NCBI GenBank assembly: GCA_036276235.1
Contig: DATBDZ010000403.1
Span: 1-64,000 of the forward strand
Direction: 5' to 3'
DNA from: JANWHF01 sp036276235
GTDB lineage: Bacteria; Planctomycetota; Phycisphaerae; Tepidisphaerales; Tepidisphaeraceae
DNA length: 64,000 bases
This document shows, piece by piece, positions 34,092 through 42,312 of this stretch (position 1 is its first letter; each line of letters opens with the position of its first letter). The position numbers were made by a program, and so were the translations under genes. The notes below the pieces were generated by a model. It saw nothing but the letters and a program-made list of their open reading frames with translations, made no database searches and was not told where the DNA came from.

Positions 34092-35458
34092 GACTGCTCC
34101 TGTTGCTTGGTACTACCCACACGGGAGTCATTCACGCGTCCGTGCCGGATCTTTTCCCACTGCGCCGCGTAATCAAACGTCGGGCTGTTCTCCGCATCGT
34201 GGCATCGAACACACTGATTCTCGGCGGCGAAGGTGGTTCGCATCTTCGGATCGCGAGCGTGCGCCTGCGATGGGCCGTGACAACTTTCGCAGCCCACGTG
34301 TACGAGGCTCGGCGTTCGCCGCAACGAATCGAAGCCGCCGGGCATTCCGTAGCCGGTCGTGTGACATTGCAGGCAGTATGGATCCACCTGAAATCCGCGC
34401 GGCTTAAGCTCATCCCATGCGTGCGCGTGCTTTGATTGATTCCACGACCGCTCTTCGTCGCGATGACATGCCGCACAGGATTCGCTGCCCGCCACGCGAT
34501 AGTCGGCAGGCGCATTTGGAAGCAGCGGCCCGACCAGGCCGCTTTGCTCGGCGGAAAAATCCTTCTCGCCGATCGTTTGCAGATATTGCCGCAGATTCGC
34601 CAACTGAGTTGGATCGTCCGCCAGTGAAGGATCCATCTCGGCGACTTTTCCTTTCCAGCGCTGCGACGAATCCTTGGGAGGGACGTCGAGCTGAATCAGA
34701 AACTTTCCCTTGTTGGTGGCCGCGGCAACCAGAACCGGGCCAGCCTCTTTTGGCGAGATCGCCTGCCCGGTATGCCCGCCGATGATGGCGTCTGCCTCGG
34801 GAACATCGATCGCCAGTTGCGCAAGCTCGCGCTCGGATACGTATGCCAGCACGACCGCTGAATTGTAAGTTCCCTTCATTGCCGCCAGCGTCGAAATGAT
34901 CGCCGGGCGCGGCTCATCTATATGAACCTCGCTCGTCGCAAAACTTTGCGACAGCACGCCGATCAAAGCGACACGTCGGCCTTGTACATTCACCATCCGC
35001 GCGGCCGGAGCGATCAGATGGCCGTCACTGTCCTTCGCATTGGCGGAAACGAGAGGTGTCTTAAGGCGTGTCGCCAGATCGCGCAGGTAGGCCGGCCCGA
35101 GCCGCGCTTCCGGCCCACCGATGTTGTGTGCCGCCAGTCCCATTTCCTGCTCACCCAAAATGACCGCTTCGAATTTGGCCCGTTGATACGGCGAATCGCC
35201 GGCCGGCGCGCCGCCGACGTCGGCATAAATCACATTGCTGTTTTCAGAACGTAGTTGTCGCAGAAAAGTTCCGCGCCGCAGGAGGCCGCCCGATTGATTG
35301 GCGGTACAGCCGCACGGCGTAATCCAGCCCGCCGTGTCACCGGAGATGACGAGGATCGGCGCTGCCGCTGACGACGCCGCGACGTGACGATGTGCGCCCC
35401 ACCAGAGCGCCCAAGCGCCTGCACCGAGAATCAGGATGATCAGAGCCACAGTTTTCAC
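34088..35458 (-). CDS. Metallophosphatase-like protein fused to tetraheme cytochrome c
   Basis: 456 residues from a GTG start. A single N-terminal helix (VALIILILGAGAWALWWGAH) anchors or exports it. ISGDTAGWITPCGCTANQSG and GGLLRRGTFLRQLRSE then GGHTGQ match a 5'-nucleotidase/UshA-like domain of the type found with multiheme cytochromes, although several metal ligands look altered. Four heme c motifs follow: CAACH, CLQCH, CESCH and CVRCH at about 327, 360, 389 and 414, the cytochrome c554 pattern. Function is probably periplasmic electron transfer; whether the phosphatase fold is active is uncertain. It is coupled to the thioredoxin-HEAT gene. Confidence 0.85.
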   Translation of the reverse strand: MKTVALIILILGAGAWALWWGAHRHVAASSAAAPILVISGDTAGWITPCGCTANQSGGLLRRGTFLRQLRSENSNVIYADVGGAPAGDSPYQRAKFEAVILGEQEMGLAAHNIGGPEARLGPAYLRDLATRLKTPLVSANAKDSDGHLIAPAARMVNVQGRRVALIGVLSQSFATSEVHIDEPRPAIISTLAAMKGTYNSAVVLAYVSERELAQLAIDVPEADAIIGGHTGQAISPKEAGPVLVAAATNKGKFLIQLDVPPKDSSQRWKGKVAEMDPSLADDPTQLANLRQYLQTIGEKDFSAEQSGLVGPLLPNAPADYRVAGSESCAACHRDEERSWNQSKHAHAWDELKPRGFQVDPYCLQCHTTGYGMPGGFDSLRRTPSLVHVGCESCHGPSQAHARDPKMRTTFAAENQCVRCHDAENSPTFDYAAQWEKIRHGRVNDSRVGSTKQQEQS

Positions 35459-35568
35459 CCTGGCCCCCGCGCCCGCATCCGCCAGCTAATCACCATCGTC
35501 GTATTGTTTAACTCGCGAGGCTCGTTAAGCGGAGGGGTCACCAGCGCCCCGCACATCCTCGAAGCACG

Positions 35569-35743
35569 AGAACGGCGGGCAGTGCCCGCCCTACGGGCGA
35601 ATGCGGCGCGTAGGGCGGGCACTGCCCGCCGCAGTTTCAGAGCACGTACTCGCAAGCTCGGGCCACTTCGCGCGAACGGGCAATCGCAAGCCCATGCCAC
35701 CCAAAATGACTCATGACCACAGAATTGGGTGGCATGGGCTCGC
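35569..35743. repeat. Composite dispersed repeat with two hairpins
   Basis: In the 411-bp gap between two minus-strand genes. The first hairpin has arms GGCGGGCAGTGCCCGCCCTA and its inverse (about 35573-35632). A stretch GCAAGCTCGGGCCA... shared with 36.8 kb follows, then a second hairpin AGCCCATGCCACCCAA (35689-35704) with its inverse (35725-35740). A partial CTCAGCATGAC end lies near 35802. It is a degenerate relative of the element at 36707-36896. No gene is seen in this gap. Confidence 0.75.
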
Positions 35744-35869
35744 GACAGCGTGCCCGTGGCGTCTTTCATGCTTCGAGCGTGCGCCTTCCGCACGTGACCA
35801 CTCAGCATGACAGGTTCCGACACGAGGAAAATTGAAGTGATGTCGACCAATTGGGTTACCAAACTTGCG

Positions 35870-36658
35870 CTAGTACAACAGCGCGTAAGCCAGAATATTC
35901 ACATTGATCTGCGCACAGTTGGTGATCTCATTTCCGCCGCAGCAGCAGCAGCCGGTGGTGTGGGCGGTGTCGTTGAGGCCATCGACGGAGTAGATCACGC
36001 CGACGCGGCCCTGGATCGAAACCGCCTCCAGCGGGCGCGGCGTGCTGTGCAGACCCTTCAACTCCGTCACATCGTAAACCGTGTGAAAAATCGGATGGTC
36101 CATCGTCAGGCTCGCCAGCGGATGATCTGGAAAGACCTTGGCCATCTCCGCGCGGAATGAGCGGTCCCAATCGGGCGAGGAGCAGCCGGAAGAGGCAAGC
36201 AGCAGCCCGCCATGCTCGACATATTTGCGAAGATTCTGCCGCTCGGCGTCGGGCAGATCGAAGGAGCCTTCCCCGGTCATGATGACCAGCGGAAACTCAA
36301 ACAACTCCGGCGAGGAAAGCTTCACCGCGTGAAATCGGCGGCTGGTGGAGATGGACGAATTCTTTTCCGTGTCGATCAGGAAATGATCGGAAAAACAGGT
36401 GCTGCTTTTGGTGCCGGCGTAAACGAGATTGGCCACCTGAACCACGCTCTCGGATTCCCCGCCCGGCTGGCGTGGTTCAGGGACATCGGTCTTGGCGGCC
36501 GTCGCGCCGCGCGCGCCATTATCAGCGCTGGCGGCATTCTTCGCCGGCTCCTGGGCCTCGACGATGCTCAAGCCAACGAGCAGCGCCACCGCGGCGACGA
36601 ACGCCAGCCGCAATCGGATTGATCGATCAGGATTCTGGTTGCGTGTTTGTGACATCAT
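35870..36658 (-). CDS. DUF4159 protein, exported, cysteine-rich end
   Basis: 262 residues. A signal or anchor helix (RLRLAFVAAVALLVGLSIVE) precedes an acidic linker. The core has the DUF4159 layout: FEFPLVIMTGEGSFDLPDAE, NLRKYVEHGGLLLASSGCSS, DWDRSFRAEMAKVFPDHPLA and HPIFHTVYDVTELKGLHSTP. In other planctomycetes and proteobacteria it accompanies MoxR/DUF58/BatA genes, as here. Odd: four cysteines in a row (TTGCCCCGGNEITNC) near residue 236, plus two more Cys earlier, suggesting metal or disulphide chemistry. CGGAG precedes the ATG. It is separated from DUF4175 by the MITE-like element. Confidence 0.85.
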   Translation of the reverse strand: MMSQTRNQNPDRSIRLRLAFVAAVALLVGLSIVEAQEPAKNAASADNGARGATAAKTDVPEPRQPGGESESVVQVANLVYAGTKSSTCFSDHFLIDTEKNSSISTSRRFHAVKLSSPELFEFPLVIMTGEGSFDLPDAERQNLRKYVEHGGLLLASSGCSSPDWDRSFRAEMAKVFPDHPLASLTMDHPIFHTVYDVTELKGLHSTPRPLEAVSIQGRVGVIYSVDGLNDTAHTTGCCCCGGNEITNCAQINVNILAYALLY

Positions 36659-36706
36659 GAGAACTCCGAGTGACTTACTGAAAACCGGGAACGCTGTTTC
36701 GAGCGA

Positions 36707-36896
36707 CCGTCATGCTGAGGGGCCATGTGCCTGCGGCACACCCGCGAAGCATGAAAACGGCGGGCAGTGCCCGCCCTACGATTGAACGCGGCGCGTAGGG
36801 CGGGCACTGCTCGCCGCATCTTCAGAGACGGTACTCACAAGCTCGGGCCATTTCGCGCGAATGGGCCAGATGCTTCGGAGTACCTCAGCATGACGG
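36707..36896. mobile_element. MITE-like 190-bp element with 14-bp terminal inverted repeats
   Basis: It is bounded by CCGTCATGCTGAGG (36707-36720) and its perfect inverse (36883-36896). Inside are a long hairpin (GGCGGGCAGTGCCCGCCCTA and its inverse, about 36760-36815) and a segment shared with 35.6 kb. The right 31 bases are identical to 3918-3948. No gene lies inside, so any movement would need a transposase from elsewhere. Target-site duplications are not evident to me. Confidence 0.7.
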
Positions 36897-36927
36897 CTAT
36901 CGATCATCCTGCGCTCCTCAGGTCGGC

Positions 36928-39768
36928 TCACTGCTGCGGCTTCTGATCCAACTCATCGGCGACGCGCTGAAAATATTCGCCGACGCGGCGTTGATAGCGC
37001 GGCGGAACGGCCGCATCGCTTTGCCCGCTGGCGCGGATGCGGGCCGGATCGCCGTTAGCCGAATCGAGCGGATCTTTGGCCGGACCATTGGCTTCGGAAC
37101 CGACGCCGCGCATCGCGCTGCCGCCGCGCGCGCCAGCCTGGCGGCCCTGTACGGGAATCTGCCCGTATAACCCGACGTTTCTCAGCGAACTTCGCCGCGC
37201 GCTATAGCCGCCGGACCCGCCCTGGCCGGAGCCGGGTTCTGCGCCTAAACCCGCCGCATCGAGCAGTTCCTGCACGGTGTTGCCCAAACCCGACGCCAGC
37301 TTGGGCTGAAACGCCAGCCCTTCGCCGGCCTTCTCTCCGACGCTCTGGCACTGGGCGATGAAGCTCTGGAGGGTTTCCGCGGCCGAGCGCGCCGCGATGT
37401 GCGCTCGCGTGCCGGAGAACTCGGCCAATCCTGATTCGGCGGCGGCCATCTGGTCGCCCGCCGCGCTCTTGCGCACGGCCGCGGCAAAAGTCTTGGCAGT
37501 TTGCCGCAGGTCATCCAGCTTCGTATCCGCCGGAAGCTCGGCGGTGTGATTCTCGATATCGTCCAGCAGTTGCCGCAGGTCTTCGCGCAAGCGCCGCTGC
37601 TCCCCTTCCAGATCGCGCATGCGCGACTTGAGATGCGGATCATCCTCCCCATCGTGATCGGTCAGCGCGTCCATCCGCTGGGCCAGATCATTCTGGCGCT
37701 GCCACAGGTCGATGAAGCGTGCCTCGTCTTCGATGAGGGGATAGATCTTTCCCAGATGTTCCAGCGGATCGGTCGCCTCCTCCTTGAACTCCTTGCGCTG
37801 CGTCCCGAGTTTTTTGCGCGCCTCTTCCAGGCCATCCTTAGCGGCGCCGGCGGTCAGCCCCGGCCGGTTGGCCAGATCGCTCATGGCGCCGGCGGCATCG
37901 CTCATGGCCGCGGCGGTTTTGTTCAATTCTTCCTTGAGGGCGCGATCCAGATCGAACGGCAGATCTTCCGTCTTCAGCTTGGTCAGCGCATCCGCATCAG
38001 CCGCGAACTGCGCGGCGGCATTTTCAAGTTGCTGGCGCATCTCTTTGGAGATTTCGGAATTCGCATCCGCCTTCTCCAATGCTTTCTTGAGCTGATCGAT
38101 CTTCTCATTTGCCGCCTCCATGCGGCGAGACGCCTGCTCATATTTGGAAAGCAGCGTCTCCAGCCCCTCGCGCGCCAGAAGCATTTGCTGCATCTGCTCT
38201 TTGGAGACGATGTGAATCGTGACGATCGGGCTTTCCGATCCTTTTGACCCGGCCGGATCATTGTCCTCGACCCGCGCAAAGAGCTTCACCACATCGCCGG
38301 GGCTCAGCGCGTAAGCGGAAAGCGGGAGCGAAACCGATGCCGGCACACGCGTGTGCTCGGGCAGCGGCACCGGCACGACGGTCGAGCGCACGCGGGATTC
38401 ATTGAGGCCGCGGAAAAGTTCCAGCCGCGAAACGCCGTAGTCATCTTCCGCCTGAATCTGCACGTCGAGCGCAACTTCCGGCGTGGCAAAAGACTCTGGC
38501 TGCGGCTGCATGATTCGCACAAACGGCCGCTCGTCGCGAAGAAGCTGGATCGACGCCGTGAACGAATCGGACGAAGCCTGCCCATCGACATCGGCAACTT
38601 TCAGATTCAGCCGGCCCGATTGCCGTACGACAAACGCCGCCGTGACACTGGTCGCGCCGCGATCGACCGACTTCATGGCAAAGGAACTGCGCTGCACAGG
38701 CTGAGTCGAGGGCAATGGTGCGGGTGAACTCTCTTCCGATGCGACGCCTTGAGGCGCATCGGTCTCAATCATTCCAGATCCGAGCGGCCGGTTGCTCTGC
38801 GCCCACAACTGAACGGTGCTGCCCGGCAGCGCCGAGATGCCGCCCGCGGGAATGGGGCCTTCGATCGGCGGACGATGCGTATAGGCCGGCGGCGTCAGAC
38901 GAAAGCGGACCGATTCGATCCGCGGCGTGGTGATGACGCTGATTTCAAATTTGCGTGACCGCGCTGCGCCGGAGCGAACGAAATATTTAGAGGGTGCCGT
39001 CACGTTGGCGACGGTCGCGTGCCATTTGCCATGATCTTCCGGAAACATCGGCAGCGATTCCTGGCCGCCGCCGTCGGGCGCGATCAGGACGATCTCGGCG
39101 CTTTCCACGGGAACATCGCCGGTCGTGGCGCGGATATCGAGCACTCCGCCGTAAAGGACCTTCGCATCGCCGGGCGTGACGGTGAACTCAATCGGCGAAT
39201 ACGGGGGATGATCGCCGTACGGGTCGGCAAAGCGATCCCATTCGGTGGCAACCAGGCGCGGCGCGCTGACCGAAAGCAGGAGGACAGCCGCGGCGATCGC
39301 GCCCAACGCGATCAAAGATCGATAGAGCGGCCGCAGCGGCGCCGCGGCAGGAGGACCGATAGTTCGCGCGATGCTGGCGGCACGTTCGACGGCAAGGCGC
39401 GCCATGCCGGCGGTCACCCCGCCGCCCGCGCCGGCTGCCAGCACGCCGGGCATCAAATCGATTCCTGAAAGAATCTGCCCCTGCGCATCGGCAAGCCGAT
39501 CAAGCCGGCGCGCCAGCGCGCCGGTCGCGCTTTGTTGCCAGGTCCGCAATGCCACGCGCCCGACGATCAGCAATCCAAATCCAGCGGCGACTGCCGTCGC
39601 GGCCAGGCGCACTCCCGGTGCTAAATCAACTGCAAGATCGATCCACATCAACCCGATGAGCAGGAGCGCGGCGGCGATCAGCCCCCACCCCGCCGACGCG
39701 CCCAGGCCGATGGCCAGCAATCGCCGCCGAATCTCATGCAGCCGATGATGCAGGGATCGATCGTTCAT
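36928..39768 (-). CDS. DUF4175-like large membrane protein with coiled coil
   Basis: 946 residues. It starts with two or three helices (LLAIGLGASAGWGLIAAALL, LAATAVAAGFGLLIVGRVAL, SLIALGAIAAAVLLLSVSAP), then extracytoplasmic beta-rich domains (VTPGDAKVLYGGVLDIRATT, LRDERPFVRIMQPQPESFAT), and a long helical region (KYEQASRRMEAANEKIDQLK ... QRRLREDLRQLLDDIENHTA) and a Gly-rich tail ending in QPQQ-like residues. Position between the VWA and DUF4159 genes agrees with the protein that accompanies Bat clusters elsewhere. Probably an envelope scaffold. The ATG at 39768 lies 11 bases after the upstream stop; the longer frame to 39879 overlaps that gene. Confidence 0.75.
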   Translation of the reverse strand: MNDRSLHHRLHEIRRRLLAIGLGASAGWGLIAAALLLIGLMWIDLAVDLAPGVRLAATAVAAGFGLLIVGRVALRTWQQSATGALARRLDRLADAQGQILSGIDLMPGVLAAGAGGGVTAGMARLAVERAASIARTIGPPAAAPLRPLYRSLIALGAIAAAVLLLSVSAPRLVATEWDRFADPYGDHPPYSPIEFTVTPGDAKVLYGGVLDIRATTGDVPVESAEIVLIAPDGGGQESLPMFPEDHGKWHATVANVTAPSKYFVRSGAARSRKFEISVITTPRIESVRFRLTPPAYTHRPPIEGPIPAGGISALPGSTVQLWAQSNRPLGSGMIETDAPQGVASEESSPAPLPSTQPVQRSSFAMKSVDRGATSVTAAFVVRQSGRLNLKVADVDGQASSDSFTASIQLLRDERPFVRIMQPQPESFATPEVALDVQIQAEDDYGVSRLELFRGLNESRVRSTVVPVPLPEHTRVPASVSLPLSAYALSPGDVVKLFARVEDNDPAGSKGSESPIVTIHIVSKEQMQQMLLAREGLETLLSKYEQASRRMEAANEKIDQLKKALEKADANSEISKEMRQQLENAAAQFAADADALTKLKTEDLPFDLDRALKEELNKTAAAMSDAAGAMSDLANRPGLTAGAAKDGLEEARKKLGTQRKEFKEEATDPLEHLGKIYPLIEDEARFIDLWQRQNDLAQRMDALTDHDGEDDPHLKSRMRDLEGEQRRLREDLRQLLDDIENHTAELPADTKLDDLRQTAKTFAAAVRKSAAGDQMAAAESGLAEFSGTRAHIAARSAAETLQSFIAQCQSVGEKAGEGLAFQPKLASGLGNTVQELLDAAGLGAEPGSGQGGSGGYSARRSSLRNVGLYGQIPVQGRQAGARGGSAMRGVGSEANGPAKDPLDSANGDPARIRASGQSDAAVPPRYQRRVGEYFQRVADELDQKPQQ

Positions 39769-39778
39769 AGACTCACCA

Positions 39779-42088
39779 TTAAACCAATCCGCCCGACCGA
39801 CGCAGCCACCAGGACGCCGTCCATGCGCAGAGCACAATCGCCAGCACCCACCACCGATCCCACACGCTGGAGCGCTCAAAGCGCGGCGGATGGGCCCGCG
39901 CCAGATGCTCGGAGAATCGCGATGATAATTCGCGGACCGGATCTCCGCCCAGCGCCGCGCCGCCGGTGTCGTCGGCGATGCGCTGCATGAGATCGGGCCG
40001 CGCTTTTACGTCCAGCTCTTCCTCGCCGAAGCGGCGGACGTCAAAGACGGTTCGGCTGAAGGGATCTTCCGGGCCGGCCCCTGCCACCCGAACGCGATAG
40101 CGGCCTTCGGGCAGCTTGCCGAAATTGGCCCGAAAAACGCCCGGCTCGTCGGCCACCGCAACCGGCGCGAAGGATGCTTCAGGTCCGCCCGATTCGGATG
40201 TGAGCATCACCGCCGGCGGCGCGCCTTTGAGCGATTCTTCGCGCACCAGCATATTCACGGCGGCCGGTTCTTCAGTGCTGAAGCTCATCTTCTGGGCCCG
40301 CAAGCTCAGGCGCTGGCCGGGCATCAAGCCGGTGCCGGAGACGAGCCAGCGCAGCATGCTGTGCCACAGCGCATCGTAGACTTCCTCCTGCTTTTGAAAC
40401 TCTGGAGGAAGAAATGCCCATCGCCACATGCCCGCGCCTTCGATGACGACGACGCGGCCCGCGCCGTAGGTTTGATAAACAACCGCCGGCGCGGCTTCAC
40501 CTGAACCCGCCGACAGCGAGCTAGCCAGCACGACCGCCAGCGGCTTGGAACGCTGTGGCTGCGCGGCGTGCGCCAGAGTCGGCATGCGCGCCAGCGTATC
40601 CTGATCGGGCGCGCCGGTTTCCAGATCGGTCAGCCAGTGAAGATCGTGTCCCTGGCTGGTCATCTGCACGCGAAATCGCGATTCGGGGGACGATGTCCAT
40701 TTGACCGGCAGCAGGCGGGCCAATCGTTCGCTGTTTTGCGAGGTCGGAGAGCCGCGATAGCAAACCAGCGAGCCACCGCTTTTGGCGATCCAGTTTTGCA
40801 GATTCGCGATCGCGGCCTCGGTGAGAAATGGCTCGGCGTCGCGCCCGAGCACGATAATCTGGTAATGGCTCAATGCATCGGCGCTGGCCAGCGCAAGCGA
40901 AGGATCGGTGACAACTTTCCATTTCTCCGTGCGCAAGCTCGCCGGGGCGGCGGCTGGTGCAACGCTTTGCGTGACGTTTTGGGTTGTGCTCTGCGTGGCC
41001 GGCCCCTGCTCACCGCGGCTGATCGTCCGCCACATGATGCGGCCATCGGTCACCCGCACCGCGCTATCCAATTCCACCGCCGGCACTTCCGTCAGCGTGC
41101 GAAGCAAGAATTTGGAATCCCAATACGGCTTACCTTCGATCTGCAGGATGCGAATCGGTTCATCGAGCACGCGCAGCAGATATGAAGCCGCGTTGTTGGC
41201 GGAGGTCAGCTCGCCGGGAAGCGGCGAGACGCGCAGCTCATACGGATAAACGCCGATCTTGTCGCGGCTGACCCAGAAATGAACCTCCGCCGGCAGATCG
41301 CCCACGATATCCGCCTGCTGACGCGCGACTTCCTTTCCATCCTCAAGCAGCACGACATCCGGATGCGCGCCAACGAGGCCGACGTGCGAGACGCGCGCCG
41401 TCACCAGCACCTTCTGCCCGACAAACGCGATATCCTGGACCGAGCGCATCTCGATTCCCAGATCAAATCCACCAGCATCGCCGCCGTAGGTTTTCGTGTA
41501 GATCGGGGAGCCCATCGCCCGCGCCAGCCGCGCGGCGTCGAGCACGTTGCTGATCGTGCCGGCGTTGTGCGCGCCGTCGCTGAGCAGCGCAACCGCCTGC
41601 CCTTGCGGGCGCTCTTCATCGAGACACGCCGCGATGGCCGCGGAAATATCCGTCAGATGGCCGGTCGGTTGCGCGGTGGAGAGATTGGCGATATCCGAAG
41701 CCGCGACGCTGCCGGTGAAGGTGCGAATCCGCAGATCAAAGCGGTCGGAGAGCTGGCCATAGAGTTTGCCGGCGGCGCTGGCCGCGGCTTGATATCGCGT
41801 CTGCCCGCCCGCATCAGGCGTATTCATGCTGCCGCTGGAATCGACCAAAAGCGTGAGCAGCGACTTGCCCGCCGGCGGTGGAAGCTGCCGCACGCGCGTC
41901 GGATTCAGCAGCAGGAGCAACACGAGCGCCACCGCCAGCGACATCAGCGCCATGATCACCGCCCAACGAGGGCGAGTGACCACCGCCGGCCGCCGCCGCG
42001 AATACCACGCCAGCAGCAGCACGGCGGCAAGGAGCAATCCCAGCCACAGCGAGGAAGGGATCAGAGATTCAACGCTCCAGCGATTCAT
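39779..42088 (-). CDS. VWA-domain membrane protein of the Bat type
   Basis: 769 residues. Two N-terminal helices (LWLGLLLAAVLLLAWYSRRR and WAVIMALMSLAVALVLLLLL) precede a von Willebrand A domain with an intact MIDAS, LVDSSGSMNTPD (83-87), then beta domains and a class I glutamine-amidotransferase-like fold (for example AVVYQTYGAGRVVVIEGAGM), and a C-terminal helix VWDRWWVLAIVLCAWTASWW. I chose MNRWSVESLI at 42088; the frame is open to 42265 but the extra residues (PETRNSKPETHSD) come from a heptamer repeat array. Likely part of a metal-dependent envelope complex activated by MoxR. Confidence 0.85.
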   Translation of the reverse strand: MNRWSVESLIPSSLWLGLLLAAVLLLAWYSRRRPAVVTRPRWAVIMALMSLAVALVLLLLLNPTRVRQLPPPAGKSLLTLLVDSSGSMNTPDAGGQTRYQAAASAAGKLYGQLSDRFDLRIRTFTGSVAASDIANLSTAQPTGHLTDISAAIAACLDEERPQGQAVALLSDGAHNAGTISNVLDAARLARAMGSPIYTKTYGGDAGGFDLGIEMRSVQDIAFVGQKVLVTARVSHVGLVGAHPDVVLLEDGKEVARQQADIVGDLPAEVHFWVSRDKIGVYPYELRVSPLPGELTSANNAASYLLRVLDEPIRILQIEGKPYWDSKFLLRTLTEVPAVELDSAVRVTDGRIMWRTISRGEQGPATQSTTQNVTQSVAPAAAPASLRTEKWKVVTDPSLALASADALSHYQIIVLGRDAEPFLTEAAIANLQNWIAKSGGSLVCYRGSPTSQNSERLARLLPVKWTSSPESRFRVQMTSQGHDLHWLTDLETGAPDQDTLARMPTLAHAAQPQRSKPLAVVLASSLSAGSGEAAPAVVYQTYGAGRVVVIEGAGMWRWAFLPPEFQKQEEVYDALWHSMLRWLVSGTGLMPGQRLSLRAQKMSFSTEEPAAVNMLVREESLKGAPPAVMLTSESGGPEASFAPVAVADEPGVFRANFGKLPEGRYRVRVAGAGPEDPFSRTVFDVRRFGEEELDVKARPDLMQRIADDTGGAALGGDPVRELSSRFSEHLARAHPPRFERSSVWDRWWVLAIVLCAWTASWWLRRSGGLV

Positions 42089-42097
42089 GTCGGAATG

Positions 42098-42130
42098 GGT
42101 TTCGGGTTTCGAGTTTCGGGTTTCAGGTTC
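42098..42130 (-). repeat. GAAACCC heptamer array, site 3
   Basis: On the minus strand: GAACCTGAAACCCGAAACTC then GAAACCCGAAACCC, ending ten bases before the ATG of the VWA gene and in frame with it. The bases between array and start (CATTCCGAC) resemble those at site 1 (CATTCGATC). Confidence 0.85.
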
Positions 42131-42177
42131 TGCCGCCCATGAGTCGGCGTCAGCGATCGAATTCCAAATTGAAGAAC

Positions 42178-42255
42178 CGTCATGCTGAGGTACTCCGAAG
42201 CATCTGGCTGGCTTGCGAGAATGTGCCAGAGCTTGCGAGTACCTCAGGATGACAA
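42178..42255. repeat. Short relative of the MITE-like element
   Basis: CGTCATGCTGAGGTACTC at the left and GAGTACCTCAGGATGACA at the right are inverted copies with about two mismatches, about 78 bp overall. The first 30 bases equal the reverse complement of 36866-36895. It lies between the VWA and BatA-like genes, splitting the operon without coding interruption. Confidence 0.8.
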
Positions 42256-42312
42256 CGCTTGACATTCATAACTGGACCACGCCTGTTCTTGCGTTTGTGA
42301 TTCGAATCCGGA

